A DNA stretch of 6,053 nucleotides from Actinomyces viscosus. GTDB taxonomy: Bacteria > Bacteroidota > Bacteroidia > Flavobacteriales_D > Crocinitomicaceae. The notes under the pieces were generated by a model. It was not told where the DNA came from and ran no database searches. It saw only the letters and a list, made by a program, of their open reading frames with translations. Numbering within the stretch: position 1 is the stretch's first letter; each line of letters opens with the position of its first letter. The stretch lies in assembly GCA_943326975.2 (NCBI GenBank), contig CALPVI020000122.1:1-6053 (forward strand), written 5' to 3'. Positions 1-5,616 of the stretch are shown here, piece by piece. The translations under genes were made by a program, and so were the position numbers.

Positions 1-447
1 GACAATGAATGGAAAGAACATTTAAGAGAAATGGATGACTTGCGTTCTGCAGTTAATAATGCTCAGTATGAACAAAAAGATCCTTTATTGGTATATAAAT
101 TAGAATCGTTTGAATTATTTAAAAGCATGATGGCTCGATTAAATTCAGAAACTACTGAATTCTTAATTAAAGTTGACATACCAGTTGAACAAGAAATCGA
201 GAGTACAAATAAACAAATCACTCACGAAAATCATTATCAAAAAGCACAGATTAACTCTGGTGTTTCTAATACAAGTACTACAAAAGCACCTCAATTTCAA
301 GGTAGTGAAGGTTACGATCAAGCAATGTTAAACTCTCAACAAACAATTGAGAAACAGCAGCCAGTAACAGTTGAGCCAAAAATTGGTAGAAACGATGCTT
401 GTCCATGTGGAAGTGGAAAGAAATTCAAGCAATGTCACGGTAAATAA
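1..447 (+). CDS. secA: SecA preprotein translocase ATPase, C-terminal fragment (5' end outside window)
   Basis: SecA is the cytoplasmic ATPase that drives unfolded preproteins through SecYEG. Only the last 148 residues are visible; the frame is open from base 1, so the gene begins upstream. The segment opens with the conserved helical-scaffold signature DNEWKEHLREMDDLR, followed by YEQKDPL and FELFKSMMARLN, all typical of the SecA C-terminal region. A roughly 70-residue Gln/Ser/Thr-rich linker of low conservation follows. The protein ends in a SEC-C zinc tail, CPCGSGKKFKQCHGK (visible residues 134-148), with zinc ligands Cys134, Cys136, Cys145 and His146. In characterised SecA proteins this tail binds SecB and/or lipid and ribosomes. 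The reading frame ends at TAA, 24 bp before a strong hairpin terminator, so secA is the last gene of its transcript. Identification is secure from the two conserved blocks; nothing suggests truncation at the 3' end. Confidence 0.97.
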   Translation, partial: DNEWKEHLREMDDLRSAVNNAQYEQKDPLLVYKLESFELFKSMMARLNSETTEFLIKVDIPVEQEIESTNKQITHENHYQKAQINSGVSNTSTTKAPQFQGSEGYDQAMLNSQQTIEKQQPVTVEPKIGRNDACPCGSGKKFKQCHGK

Positions 448-471
448 TATTATAATACATAAAGCAGTATA

Positions 472-508
472 AAAAAAGCCTTTTTAATTAATTTAAAAAG
501 GCTTTTTT
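472..508. terminator. Bidirectional rho-independent terminator between secA and the PhoB-like regulator
   Basis: There is a perfect 15-bp inverted repeat: left arm 472-486 (AAAAAAGCCTTTTTA), right arm 494-508, with a 7-nt AT loop. The arms begin and end in A/T runs, so either strand yields a GC-centred hairpin followed by a U-tract. It lies between two convergent genes (secA ends at 447, the minus-strand regulator at 530) and should end both transcripts. Confidence 0.93.
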
Positions 509-529
509 CTTTGAGATTCTTTAATTTTA

Positions 530-1210
530 TTATTTGTCTTCGTTATCAGTAAATTTATATCCTACACCTTTAACGGTTTTGATATAATTATCACCTAATT
601 TCTCTCTTAATTTTCGGACATGAACATCTATTGTTCTATCTCCTACTACAATATCCGACCCCCATACATTTTCAAGAATTACATCTCTTTCAAAAACTGA
701 GTAAGGACGAGAAGCTAAAAGTGCTAACAATTCAAATTCTTTTCGAGGTAGGTGAATTGTTTCACCATTTTTTTCAACGATATATTTTTCTCTATTTATA
801 ATTAATTCTCCAGTTTTAGGAACGACAACATTTTCAATTTTACCTTTTCTTCTTAATAAAGCATTTATTCTACTCACTAATACCTTCGGCTTAATTGGCT
901 TTGCTACGTAATCATCAGCTCCTGCATTTAATCCAGCAATCTGACTATAATCCTCATTTCTTGCTGTTAATAGACAGACTAATAATTGATTAAACTTAAT
1001 ATCTGCACGAATTGCTTCACAAACTTCAATTCCATCCATTCCTGGCATCATAACATCAAGAATTACAAGATCAGGATTAATACTTTTAATTTTTTGTAAT
1101 CCCTCCTCTCCATTTGAAGCTACATCAATTTTAAAACCCTCTTTTTCTAAATTATACTTCAGAATATCTCTGATATCATCTTCGTCATCAATAATCAATA
1201 TTGAAACCAT
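530..1210 (-). CDS. PhoB/OmpR-family response regulator transcription factor
   Basis: This is a two-domain DNA-binding response regulator of 226 residues, the normal family length. The receiver domain (about 1-120) has the acidic pair Asp8/Asp9, phospho-acceptor Asp52 in LDVMMPGMDG, the conserved Thr82 switch residue (LLTAR) and Lys104 in the KPIKPKVL loop. A winged-helix Trans_reg_C domain (about 130-222) includes LPRKEFELLALL, the recognition-helix segment DRTIDVHVRKLREKLG and the wing GVGYKF. The LTARNEDYSQIAGLNAGADDY block resembles the PhoB/PhoP-like regulators that in many Bacteroidota sit beside a PhoR-like histidine kinase, so phosphate or envelope sensing is possible but not shown. 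No kinase follows: the gene ends 22 bp from a terminator. It probably has its own promoter (1248-1279), whose -33 region overlaps operator-like repeats, which would fit autoregulation. The ATG is preceded by a weak purine stretch (TAGGGAAAAT). Family assignment is firm; the specific name phoB is not. Confidence 0.95.
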   Translation of the reverse strand: MVSILIIDDEDDIRDILKYNLEKEGFKIDVASNGEEGLQKIKSINPDLVILDVMMPGMDGIEVCEAIRADIKFNQLLVCLLTARNEDYSQIAGLNAGADDYVAKPIKPKVLVSRINALLRRKGKIENVVVPKTGELIINREKYIVEKNGETIHLPRKEFELLALLASRPYSVFERDVILENVWGSDIVVGDRTIDVHVRKLREKLGDNYIKTVKGVGYKFTDNEDK

Positions 1211-1247
1211 ATTTTCCCTACAAATTAAACATATTGTTAATATTAAA

Positions 1248-1279
1248 CAAATCTACTGAAATAATAGTTAGTCAACAAA
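1248..1279 (-). promoter_or_regulatory. Bacteroidota-type promoter for the PhoB-like regulator
   Basis: Read on the minus strand, TTTG (1279-1276) is followed after 20 nt by TAGATTTG (1255-1248). This matches the Bacteroidota primary sigma consensus TTTG-N19-21-TAnnTTTG exactly. Transcription would start near 1242, giving a leader of about 30 nt before the ATG at 1210. No other equally good match was seen upstream of this gene. Confidence 0.7.
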
Positions 1280-1296
1280 CAAATAGTATTGACTAA
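1268..1296. repeat. Operator-like inverted repeat over the -33 region of the regulator promoter
   Basis: TTAGTCAA (1268-1275) and its exact reverse complement TTGACTAA (1289-1296) are separated by 13 bp. The half-site centres are 21 bp apart, i.e. two helical turns, so a dimeric protein could contact both on one face of the DNA. The repeat flanks the TTTG -33 element (1276-1279) of the minus-strand promoter. Auto-repression or activation by one of the two flanking regulators is a reasonable inference; no known motif is recognised. In such AT-rich DNA an 8-bp match can arise by chance. Confidence 0.4.
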
Positions 1297-1314
1297 ATTC
1301 ATTTAACAAACAAA
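1274..1314. repeat. Direct repeat AACAAACAAA, 31-bp period
   Basis: The 10-mer AACAAACAAA occurs at 1274-1283 and again at 1305-1314. The spacing is 31 bp, close to three helical turns. The first copy covers the -33 TTTG element of the minus-strand promoter. OmpR/PhoB-family proteins usually bind direct repeats, but with a period of about 11 bp, so this spacing is only suggestive. The low sequence complexity lowers confidence. Confidence 0.3.
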
Positions 1315-1389
1315 ATTAAATAACAAGTTAACTATATAGAATAGATAGAATATGATGTTAAATTACTGAAAAATACTTAGTTCAAAAAA

Positions 1390-1476
1390 ATGAAAAAAAT
1401 TATTTCCATTTTTAACTATAAAATCATTGAAAATTATAATGATTTTACTAATTTTGTAATAGTAGTAGTAGGTTAG
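1390..1476 (+). CDS. Possible 28-residue leader peptide ending in an Ile/Val run
   Basis: An ATG-initiated ORF of 28 codons encodes MKKIISIFNYKIIENYND and then TNFVIVVVG (with Phe19 between), ending at TAG. It ends 11 nt before a strong rho-independent hairpin. Its last codons are GTA ATA GTA GTA GTA GGT, so Val/Ile codons cluster just before the terminator, as in branched-chain amino-acid leader peptides of transcription attenuators. Against this, the downstream gene is a response regulator rather than an ilv/leu/thr gene; no convincing antiterminator pairing with the hairpin was found; no clear promoter lies upstream of the ATG; and a better promoter match overlaps codons 13-23. The ORF may be fortuitous. 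Confidence 0.25.
   Translation: MKKIISIFNYKIIENYNDFTNFVIVVVG
1427..1456 (+). promoter_or_regulatory. Plus-strand Bacteroidota-type promoter upstream of the hairpin
   Basis: TTG (1427-1429) is followed after 19 nt by TAATTTTG (1449-1456), which fits TTG-N19-TAnnTTTG. Transcription would begin around 1461-1465, only about 25 nt before the terminator stem. This is the only TAnnTTTG match noticed on the plus strand between the two regulator genes. It supports a short independent transcript. Confidence 0.45.
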
Positions 1477-1528
1477 GTTGATTAGTTATAAGAGTTTTGG
1501 ACTCCCGTCCAAAACTCTTATTTTTTTT
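1462..1528 (+). ncRNA. Candidate small RNA (about 65 nt) or leader RNA with terminator hairpin
   Basis: The predicted transcript would run from the promoter at 1427-1456 to the U-tract at 1521-1528. It has a roughly 25-nt 5' tail rich in G and U and without C (GUAGUAGUAGGUUAGGUUGA), then a perfect hairpin of 15 bp with loop UCCC. The tail looks single-stranded and could act as an antisense seed. C-rich UCCC loops are used for target pairing by several Gram-positive small RNAs, although Bacteroidota rarely use Shine-Dalgarno sites. If the terminator is bypassed, the same RNA would be the leader of the RprY-like gene. No known RNA family is recognised; the start point is an estimate. Confidence 0.4.
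1488..1528 (+). terminator. Strong rho-independent terminator or attenuator hairpin
   Basis: The left arm 1488-1502 (ATAAGAGTTTTGGAC) pairs perfectly over 15 bp with 1507-1521, closing a UCCC loop (1503-1506). Eight T residues occupy 1521-1528. On the minus strand no U-tract follows, so it acts on plus-strand transcription. The nearest upstream plus-strand gene, secA, already has its own terminator, so this one must end a transcript that starts inside the intergenic region. Confidence 0.88.
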
Positions 1529-1625
1529 ATACCATATTGTTATTTAATAGTTAATTTTACATAGAAAACATAAATTTTATTTTTAACTTTTATACTTTTC
1601 TATTTTTATTAGAAAATAAATTTCA

Positions 1626-2321
1626 ATGGATATCAAAATACTATTAGCAGAAGATGATTCAAGTTTAGGTTTTATGATTTCAGATCAATTAAAATCAGAT
1701 GGTTATGATGTTAGATTATGTGTTGATGGTTCAGAAGCATATAAAAAATTTAACGACGAACAATTCCACTTATGTATTTTTGATGTAATGATGCCTAAAA
1801 AAGATGGTTTTTCATTGGCAAAGGATATTCGAAAAATCAATTCCGAAATACCTATCCTGTTTTTATCAGCAAAATCAATGATTGAAGATAAAGTAGAAGG
1901 CTTTAAATCCGGAGGAGATGATTATTTAACCAAACCTTTTGGTGTTGAAGAACTACAATTAAGAGTAAAAGCGCTTTTAAAAAGAGTTAATATACAAGTT
2001 GAAACATCAACTGAAGAATTAATTTGTAAACTTGGTTCTTATACTTTTGACACCGAAAATTATATTTTGAAAAGCAACACCTTTTTAAAATCATTAACAA
2101 AAAAAGAAGCACAAATTCTTAAGATTCTTATTAAATTTAAAAACCAAGTTGTGCCTAGAGAAACAGTATTAAATGCTGTTTGGGGACAAGATGATTATTT
2201 TGTAGGAAGAAGTTTAGATGTGTTTATTACTAAACTTAGAAAATACTTTAACGAAGACGATTCTATTCAGATTTTAAATATTCATGGTGTAGGATTTAAA
2301 TTGGAAATAACTGAAAAATAA
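1626..2321 (+). CDS. rprY: RprY-like OmpR-family response regulator, no adjacent kinase
   Basis: This 231-residue response regulator strongly resembles RprY of Bacteroides and Porphyromonas. Matching blocks include an N-terminal EDDSSLGF, FDVMMPKKDGFSLAKDIR, GGDDYLTKPFGVEEL, the C-terminal RSLDVFITKLRKYF and the end INIHGVGFKL. The receiver domain (about 1-122) has acidic residues Glu9/Asp10, phospho-acceptor Asp53, Ser81 in the usual Thr/Ser position and Lys103. The winged-helix domain spans about 133-228. RprY was first found paired with histidine kinase RprX, and the P. gingivalis homologue is an orphan; here no kinase gene is upstream (415 bp non-coding) or downstream (tsaB). The ATG is bounded by an in-frame TAA nine bases upstream and has no Shine-Dalgarno sequence. 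Its stop overlaps the tsaB start (TAATG), so the two are probably co-transcribed and translationally coupled. Transcription may come from read-through of the 1488-1528 hairpin or from an unrecognised promoter in 1529-1625. Confidence 0.93.
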   Translation: MDIKILLAEDDSSLGFMISDQLKSDGYDVRLCVDGSEAYKKFNDEQFHLCIFDVMMPKKDGFSLAKDIRKINSEIPILFLSAKSMIEDKVEGFKSGGDDYLTKPFGVEELQLRVKALLKRVNIQVETSTEELICKLGSYTFDTENYILKSNTFLKSLTKKEAQILKILIKFKNQVVPRETVLNAVWGQDDYFVGRSLDVFITKLRKYFNEDDSIQILNIHGVGFKLEITEK

Positions 2322-2986
2322 TGACTTATATTCTTCATATTGAATCAGCTACAAAAGTTTGTTCTGTAGCACTATCTAAAAATGGAAAACTTGTTTTACT
2401 AAAAGAATCAGAAGAAGATGGTTATTCTCATGGAGAAAATTTAACATTATTCATAGAAGAATTATTGCAAAAAGAAAATATTCAACCCAAAGAATTAAGT
2501 GCTATTTCTGTAGCTTCAGGACCAGGTTCATATACTGGCCTTAGGATTGGTGTATCAGCTGCAAAAGGTTTGTGTTATGCTTTAAACATCCCTTTAATTT
2601 CTATAGATGCGCTAACATCATTAAAAGAAATTGCTCAATTAAAACATTCAAATAGTAATTTATGTTCATTGATTGATGCAAGAAGAATGGAAGTATACTC
2701 TTCTATTTTTAGTACAAAAAATGAATTAATTAAAGCCATTTCAGCTGACATTTTAGATGAAAATTCGTACGCTGAATTTGAACCATTCATTTATTTTGGA
2801 GACGGAGCAGAGAAAGTTGAAGAAATTTGGAAAAACAGAAACTGCCAAGCTGATTTAGCAATAAAATCTTCTGCAATAGGACAAATAAGTATCGCTTACG
2901 AGAAATATCTGACAAAATCATTTGAAGATGTTGCTTATTTTGAACCTTATTACTTAAAGGATTTTATAGTAGGAGGACAAAAATAG
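2321..2986 (+). CDS. tsaB: tRNA t6A biosynthesis protein TsaB
   Basis: TsaB (YeaZ) is the non-catalytic ASKHA-fold partner that dimerises with TsaD; with TsaE they transfer the threonylcarbamoyl group from the TsaC product onto A37 of ANN-decoding tRNAs. The 221-residue length is normal for the family. The N-terminus MTYILHIESATKVCSVAL is the phosphate-1-like strand, SHGENL (36-41) matches the family motif, and GPGSYTGLRIG (67-77) is the diagnostic TsaB signature, followed by SAAKGLCYAL and IDALTSL. The C-terminal half (DARRMEVYSSIF, Tyr-rich EPYYLKDF end) also fits. The ATG overlaps the last base of the RprY-like gene's stop codon, and an in-frame TGA three codons upstream excludes an earlier start. 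Co-expression with the regulator is likely, although no functional link is known. Its stop lies 15 bp from the trpA stop on the opposite strand, with no visible terminator between. Confidence 0.96.
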   Translation: MTYILHIESATKVCSVALSKNGKLVLLKESEEDGYSHGENLTLFIEELLQKENIQPKELSAISVASGPGSYTGLRIGVSAAKGLCYALNIPLISIDALTSLKEIAQLKHSNSNLCSLIDARRMEVYSSIFSTKNELIKAISADILDENSYAEFEPFIYFGDGAEKVEEIWKNRNCQADLAIKSSAIGQISIAYEKYLTKSFEDVAYFEPYYLKDFIVGGQK

Positions 2987-3001
2987 TTATCTATTTAAAA
3001 T

Positions 3002-3748
3002 TTAATTTACATCCGCACAAATTTCAGAAATTAAATCTCGCTTATCAAGAATGCTTTTTATAAATGCCGAACCTATAATTGCTCCATCACAATACTTGTA
3101 AACTTGTTCTACATCTTTTTTCGTTGAAATACCAAAACCCATCATAATTGGTACTTCTGAACAAAATGATTTTATTCTTAAATAATCTTTTTGAGAATCA
3201 AATTTTGAATCAACACCTCCTGTAATACTTGTTTTAGAAACTAAATAAACAAAACTCTTTTTACATTTAATTGCAATTTCTTTTACTCGTTCGTTAGAAA
3301 CTTCTGGGGTAATCAAAAATGTAATAGGCATATCATATTTTTCAAACAATGATTGATAATATCGTTCATAAATTTCTAAACTCAAGTCTGGAATAATTAC
3401 TGAACTTATATTCAAACTTTTACATTTTTCAAGGAAATTTTTCATTCCAAACTGAAGTATTGGATTGAGATAACCCATTAAAACTATCGGAACTTTTATT
3501 TGTAATTGCATCGATAAAAGTTGGTCAAAAAGCAATTGCAAATTCATACCATTTTTTAATGCAATTGCACTTGCCATTTGAATCACCTCACCATCAGCCA
3601 TTGGATCAGAAAACGGAATCCCAACTTCAATGAAATCAACTCCCCTGGATTGTAATTCTAAAATTTGAGTCGTAGCGCTTTCAAGTTTAGGAAAACCAGC
3701 CGTTATAAAAATACTTAATTGTTTTTTATTTTTTTTAAATGGATTCAT
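3002..3748 (-). CDS. trpA: Tryptophan synthase alpha subunit
   Basis: TrpA cleaves indole-3-glycerol phosphate to indole and glyceraldehyde 3-phosphate and channels indole to TrpB in the alpha2-beta2 complex. The 248-residue TIM barrel is slightly shorter than the E. coli protein (268). Catalytic Glu41 (E. coli Glu49) and Asp52 (Asp60) lie in the signature EVGIPFSDPMADGEVIQ. MGYLNP (91-96), PDLSLEIY (120-127), Tyr168 (Tyr175), loop-6 KTSITGG with Thr175 (Thr183), and the phosphate-binding GFGIS (204-208) and GAIIGSAF (223-229) are all present, so the enzyme should be active. The ATG is bounded by an in-frame TAA three codons upstream. It follows trpB after 45 nt, a looser junction than the rest of the operon, with no promoter or hairpin seen there. 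It is the last gene of the trp operon and converges on tsaB. Confidence 0.97.
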   Translation of the reverse strand: MNPFKKNKKQLSIFITAGFPKLESATTQILELQSRGVDFIEVGIPFSDPMADGEVIQMASAIALKNGMNLQLLFDQLLSMQLQIKVPIVLMGYLNPILQFGMKNFLEKCKSLNISSVIIPDLSLEIYERYYQSLFEKYDMPITFLITPEVSNERVKEIAIKCKKSFVYLVSKTSITGGVDSKFDSQKDYLRIKSFCSEVPIMMGFGISTKKDVEQVYKYCDGAIIGSAFIKSILDKRDLISEICADVN

Positions 3749-3793
3749 TTCTAATTATTTTGAGTAATACTATTTATAAATTTTATTTAGAAA

Positions 3794-4981
3794 CTATTTG
3801 AAATTTAAATACGTTTCCATGTCTTTATCTCCCCTACCTGAAAGATTAATCACCACAACATCAGATTGTTTAAATTGAAGCTTATCCAATGCCGCTAAAG
3901 CATGAGCACTTTCTAAAGCAGGGATAATACCTTCTGTTCTTGCTAAACTTCTTGCTGCATTTAATGCTTCGTTATCCGTTATAGCTATAGTTTGTGTACG
4001 ATTATTTTGAATCGTATATGCATGTAATGGGCCAATACCAGGGTAATCTAAACCTGCTGAAATAGAATAAGGTTCTATTACCTGTCCAAATTTATCTTGC
4101 ATTAATAGTGTCAAGCTACCGTGTAAAACACCAGGAGAACCAACAAATGAAGTAGCAGCTGTATGTCCTGACTGAACACCTAATCCACTTGCTTCAACTG
4201 CAATTAATTCAACTTCTTTTTCTTCATAATATTCATAAAATGCTCCCGCAGCATTACTTCCACCTCCAACACATGCTATGATTTTTGTTGGATTACTTTT
4301 TCCTGTTTTTTCGATTAATTGTTTTTTTATTTCTTTCGAAATAATCGATTGAAATTCAGCCACTATCATTGGATATGGATGTGGCCCAACGACACTTCCA
4401 ATTAAATAATATGCATTTGTATGGTTAATCCAATATCTAATTGCCTCATTTGTTGCATCTTTCAATGTTTTACTTCCTGAGGTAGCAGGAATAACTTCTG
4501 CACCTAAATATTTCATTCGTTGAACATTTGGAGACTGTCTTTTTATATCCTTCTCCCCCATAAAAACAATGCATTTCATATCCATTAACGCACAAACGGT
4601 TGCTGTAGCTACTCCATGTTGACCAGCTCCTGTTTCTGCAACAATCTCAGTTTTACCCATTTTTTTTGCCAACAACACCTGACCAATCGCATTATTTATT
4701 TTATGTGATCCGGTATGATTCAAATCTTCTCTTTTTAAATAAATTGAACAATCATGTTGATGTGATAATTTTTCAGAATAATACAATGGTGTCGGTCTTC
4801 CTACAAAGTTTTTTAACAAGGAAATATATTCATTTTGAAAATCTTGATTGTTTTTTAATTCAAGAAAACAAGCTTTTAATTCTTCAATATTCGCTCTTAA
4901 TAATTCAGGAATAAATGCTCCTCCAAAATCTCCATAAAAACCTAATTCATCTGGTAAAATGTAATTTATTTTTTCGCTCAT
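3794..4981 (-). CDS. trpB: Tryptophan synthase beta subunit
   Basis: TrpB is the PLP enzyme that condenses indole with L-serine to give tryptophan, working in complex with TrpA. It has 395 residues, as usual for the standard TrpB1 type. Visible landmarks are the N-terminal GFYGDFGGAFIPELL, GRPTPLYYSEKLS, the PLP lysine Lys94 in KREDLNHTGSHKINNAIGQ, Glu116 in the serine-site ETGAGQHGVATAT, the PLP-phosphate loop GGGSNA (239-244), the GVLHGS block (284-289), SAGLDYPGIGP (308-318), LESAHALAAL and the C-terminal SGRGDKDM (381-388). All key residues are intact. The ATG overlaps the trpF stop in an ATGA arrangement, and an in-frame TGA just upstream rules out an earlier start, so translational coupling to trpF is likely. 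The neighbouring order trpC-trpF-trpB-trpA is the common operon order. Confidence 0.98.
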   Translation of the reverse strand: MSEKINYILPDELGFYGDFGGAFIPELLRANIEELKACFLELKNNQDFQNEYISLLKNFVGRPTPLYYSEKLSHQHDCSIYLKREDLNHTGSHKINNAIGQVLLAKKMGKTEIVAETGAGQHGVATATVCALMDMKCIVFMGEKDIKRQSPNVQRMKYLGAEVIPATSGSKTLKDATNEAIRYWINHTNAYYLIGSVVGPHPYPMIVAEFQSIISKEIKKQLIEKTGKSNPTKIIACVGGGSNAAGAFYEYYEEKEVELIAVEASGLGVQSGHTAATSFVGSPGVLHGSLTLLMQDKFGQVIEPYSISAGLDYPGIGPLHAYTIQNNRTQTIAITDNEALNAARSLARTEGIIPALESAHALAALDKLQFKQSDVVVINLSGRGDKDMETYLNFK

Positions 4982-5616
4982 TGTTCATTTATTTCTTTAG
5001 TAAAACGTATTATTTCTTCAATATTTTTATTCATTGGTGAAATCTCAAATCCACTATTTAAATCTAATCCTATACATTTTGAGTGATTAAATTGTTTAAT
5101 TTCTTTGATCATTTGTGATGAGATACCTCCACTCAAAAAAAAGTGTGTATTTCCTTGATATTTATTTAAAATTGTCCAATCATAAGTTCTTCCTGAACCT
5201 CCAAATTGATTTGATTTTGTATCAAAAACAAAATATTCAATCCAATTTTCATACTTTGAAATCGCTTTAAAATCAGTCGCCTCTTCAATACCGATCGCTT
5301 TCCATATTTTAACATGTGAAAATGAACTATTTTGAATTTTTGAATTTAATTCCTCCATGTATTCAATGGTTTCATTTCCATGTAATTGAATTACATCTAA
5401 ATCATTATCTGAAATTTTTAAAATTAATTCCTCTAAATCTTCATCAACAAAAACGCCAACACGTCTTACGTATTTTGTCTTTTTCGCATCACTATTTAAG
5501 AACCTTGAGGATTTTTTATAAAATATAAAACCCACAAAATCAATTCTTTTTGATTGATCTAATTCAGAAATTTGATTTGCATCCCCTAATCCACAAACTT
5601 TAATCTTCATTTTCAT
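4978..5616 (-). CDS. trpF: Phosphoribosylanthranilate isomerase
   Basis: TrpF converts phosphoribosylanthranilate to CdRP by Amadori rearrangement, the step before TrpC. It is a single-domain TIM barrel of 212 residues, not fused to TrpC as in E. coli. KVCGL carries the catalytic base Cys8, and the catalytic acid is Asp132 in FDTKSNQFGGSGRTYDW. The GFIFYKKSSR segment (Arg38), VQLHG-type strand (IQLHG, 76-80), LSGGIS (161-166) and LDLNSGFE (184-191) are all family features. The first ATG (5616-5614) overlaps the trpC stop as ATGA and is taken as the start; Met3 at 5610-5608 would give MKIKVCGL and is an alternative that begins 5 bp after the trpC stop. The stop overlaps the trpB start. The family is poorly conserved, but the motifs and operon position make the call firm. 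Confidence 0.96.
   Translation of the reverse strand: MKMKIKVCGLGDANQISELDQSKRIDFVGFIFYKKSSRFLNSDAKKTKYVRRVGVFVDEDLEELILKISDNDLDVIQLHGNETIEYMEELNSKIQNSSFSHVKIWKAIGIEEATDFKAISKYENWIEYFVFDTKSNQFGGSGRTYDWTILNKYQGNTHFFLSGGISSQMIKEIKQFNHSKCIGLDLNSGFEISPMNKNIEEIIRFTKEINEQ

Larger units (their letters stand above)
1211..1625. other. 415-bp gene-free divergent intergenic region
   Basis: No protein of normal length is encoded here on either strand. From left to right it holds the promoter and repeats of the minus-strand regulator (1248-1314); an AT-rich stretch with the palindrome AGTTAACT (about 1329-1336) and no recognised element; a 28-codon ORF (1390-1476); a plus-strand promoter-like sequence (1427-1456); and a terminator hairpin (1488-1528). 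The last roughly 97 bp before the RprY-like gene (1529-1625) are very AT-rich and show no clear consensus promoter. The stretch 1449-1501 has no C at all and is G-enriched compared with its surroundings, so it stands out from the AT-rich background. Confidence 0.8.

Noticed and set aside
31..33. ATG as start of a separate 138-residue SEC-C protein
   Set aside because: The frame is open upstream to base 1 and encodes the SecA-typical WKEHLRE segment joined to this Met, so it is internal to secA.
1321..1362. AGTTAACT palindrome and ATAGAATA-like near-repeats
   Set aside because: They are short, low-complexity and without relation to a recognised promoter; chance occurrence is likely in this composition.
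1439..1459. Six-codon ORF MILLIL
   Set aside because: It is very short, lies in another frame overlapping the 28-codon ORF and the promoter match, and its Ile/Leu codons are expected by chance in AT-rich DNA.
1537..1565. Possible promoter for the RprY-like gene (TTG-N18-TACATAGA)
   Set aside because: The downstream box lacks the TTTG part of TAnnTTTG, so the match is too weak to annotate.
2986..3010. A/T-rich TTTAAAATTTAAT as a terminator between tsaB and trpA
   Set aside because: It contains no GC pairs in a stem and no hairpin followed by a T-run; pairing is only by A/T chance symmetry.
4666..4914. 82-codon plus-strand ORF inside trpB
   Set aside because: It lies antisense to a fully conserved stretch of trpB, has no recognisable domain and no start signals; it is a shadow of the AT-rich coding sequence.
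5316..5528. 70-codon plus-strand ORF inside trpF
   Set aside because: It is antisense to trpF, has a His/Leu/Phe-rich composition typical of reverse-frame shadows and no family resemblance.
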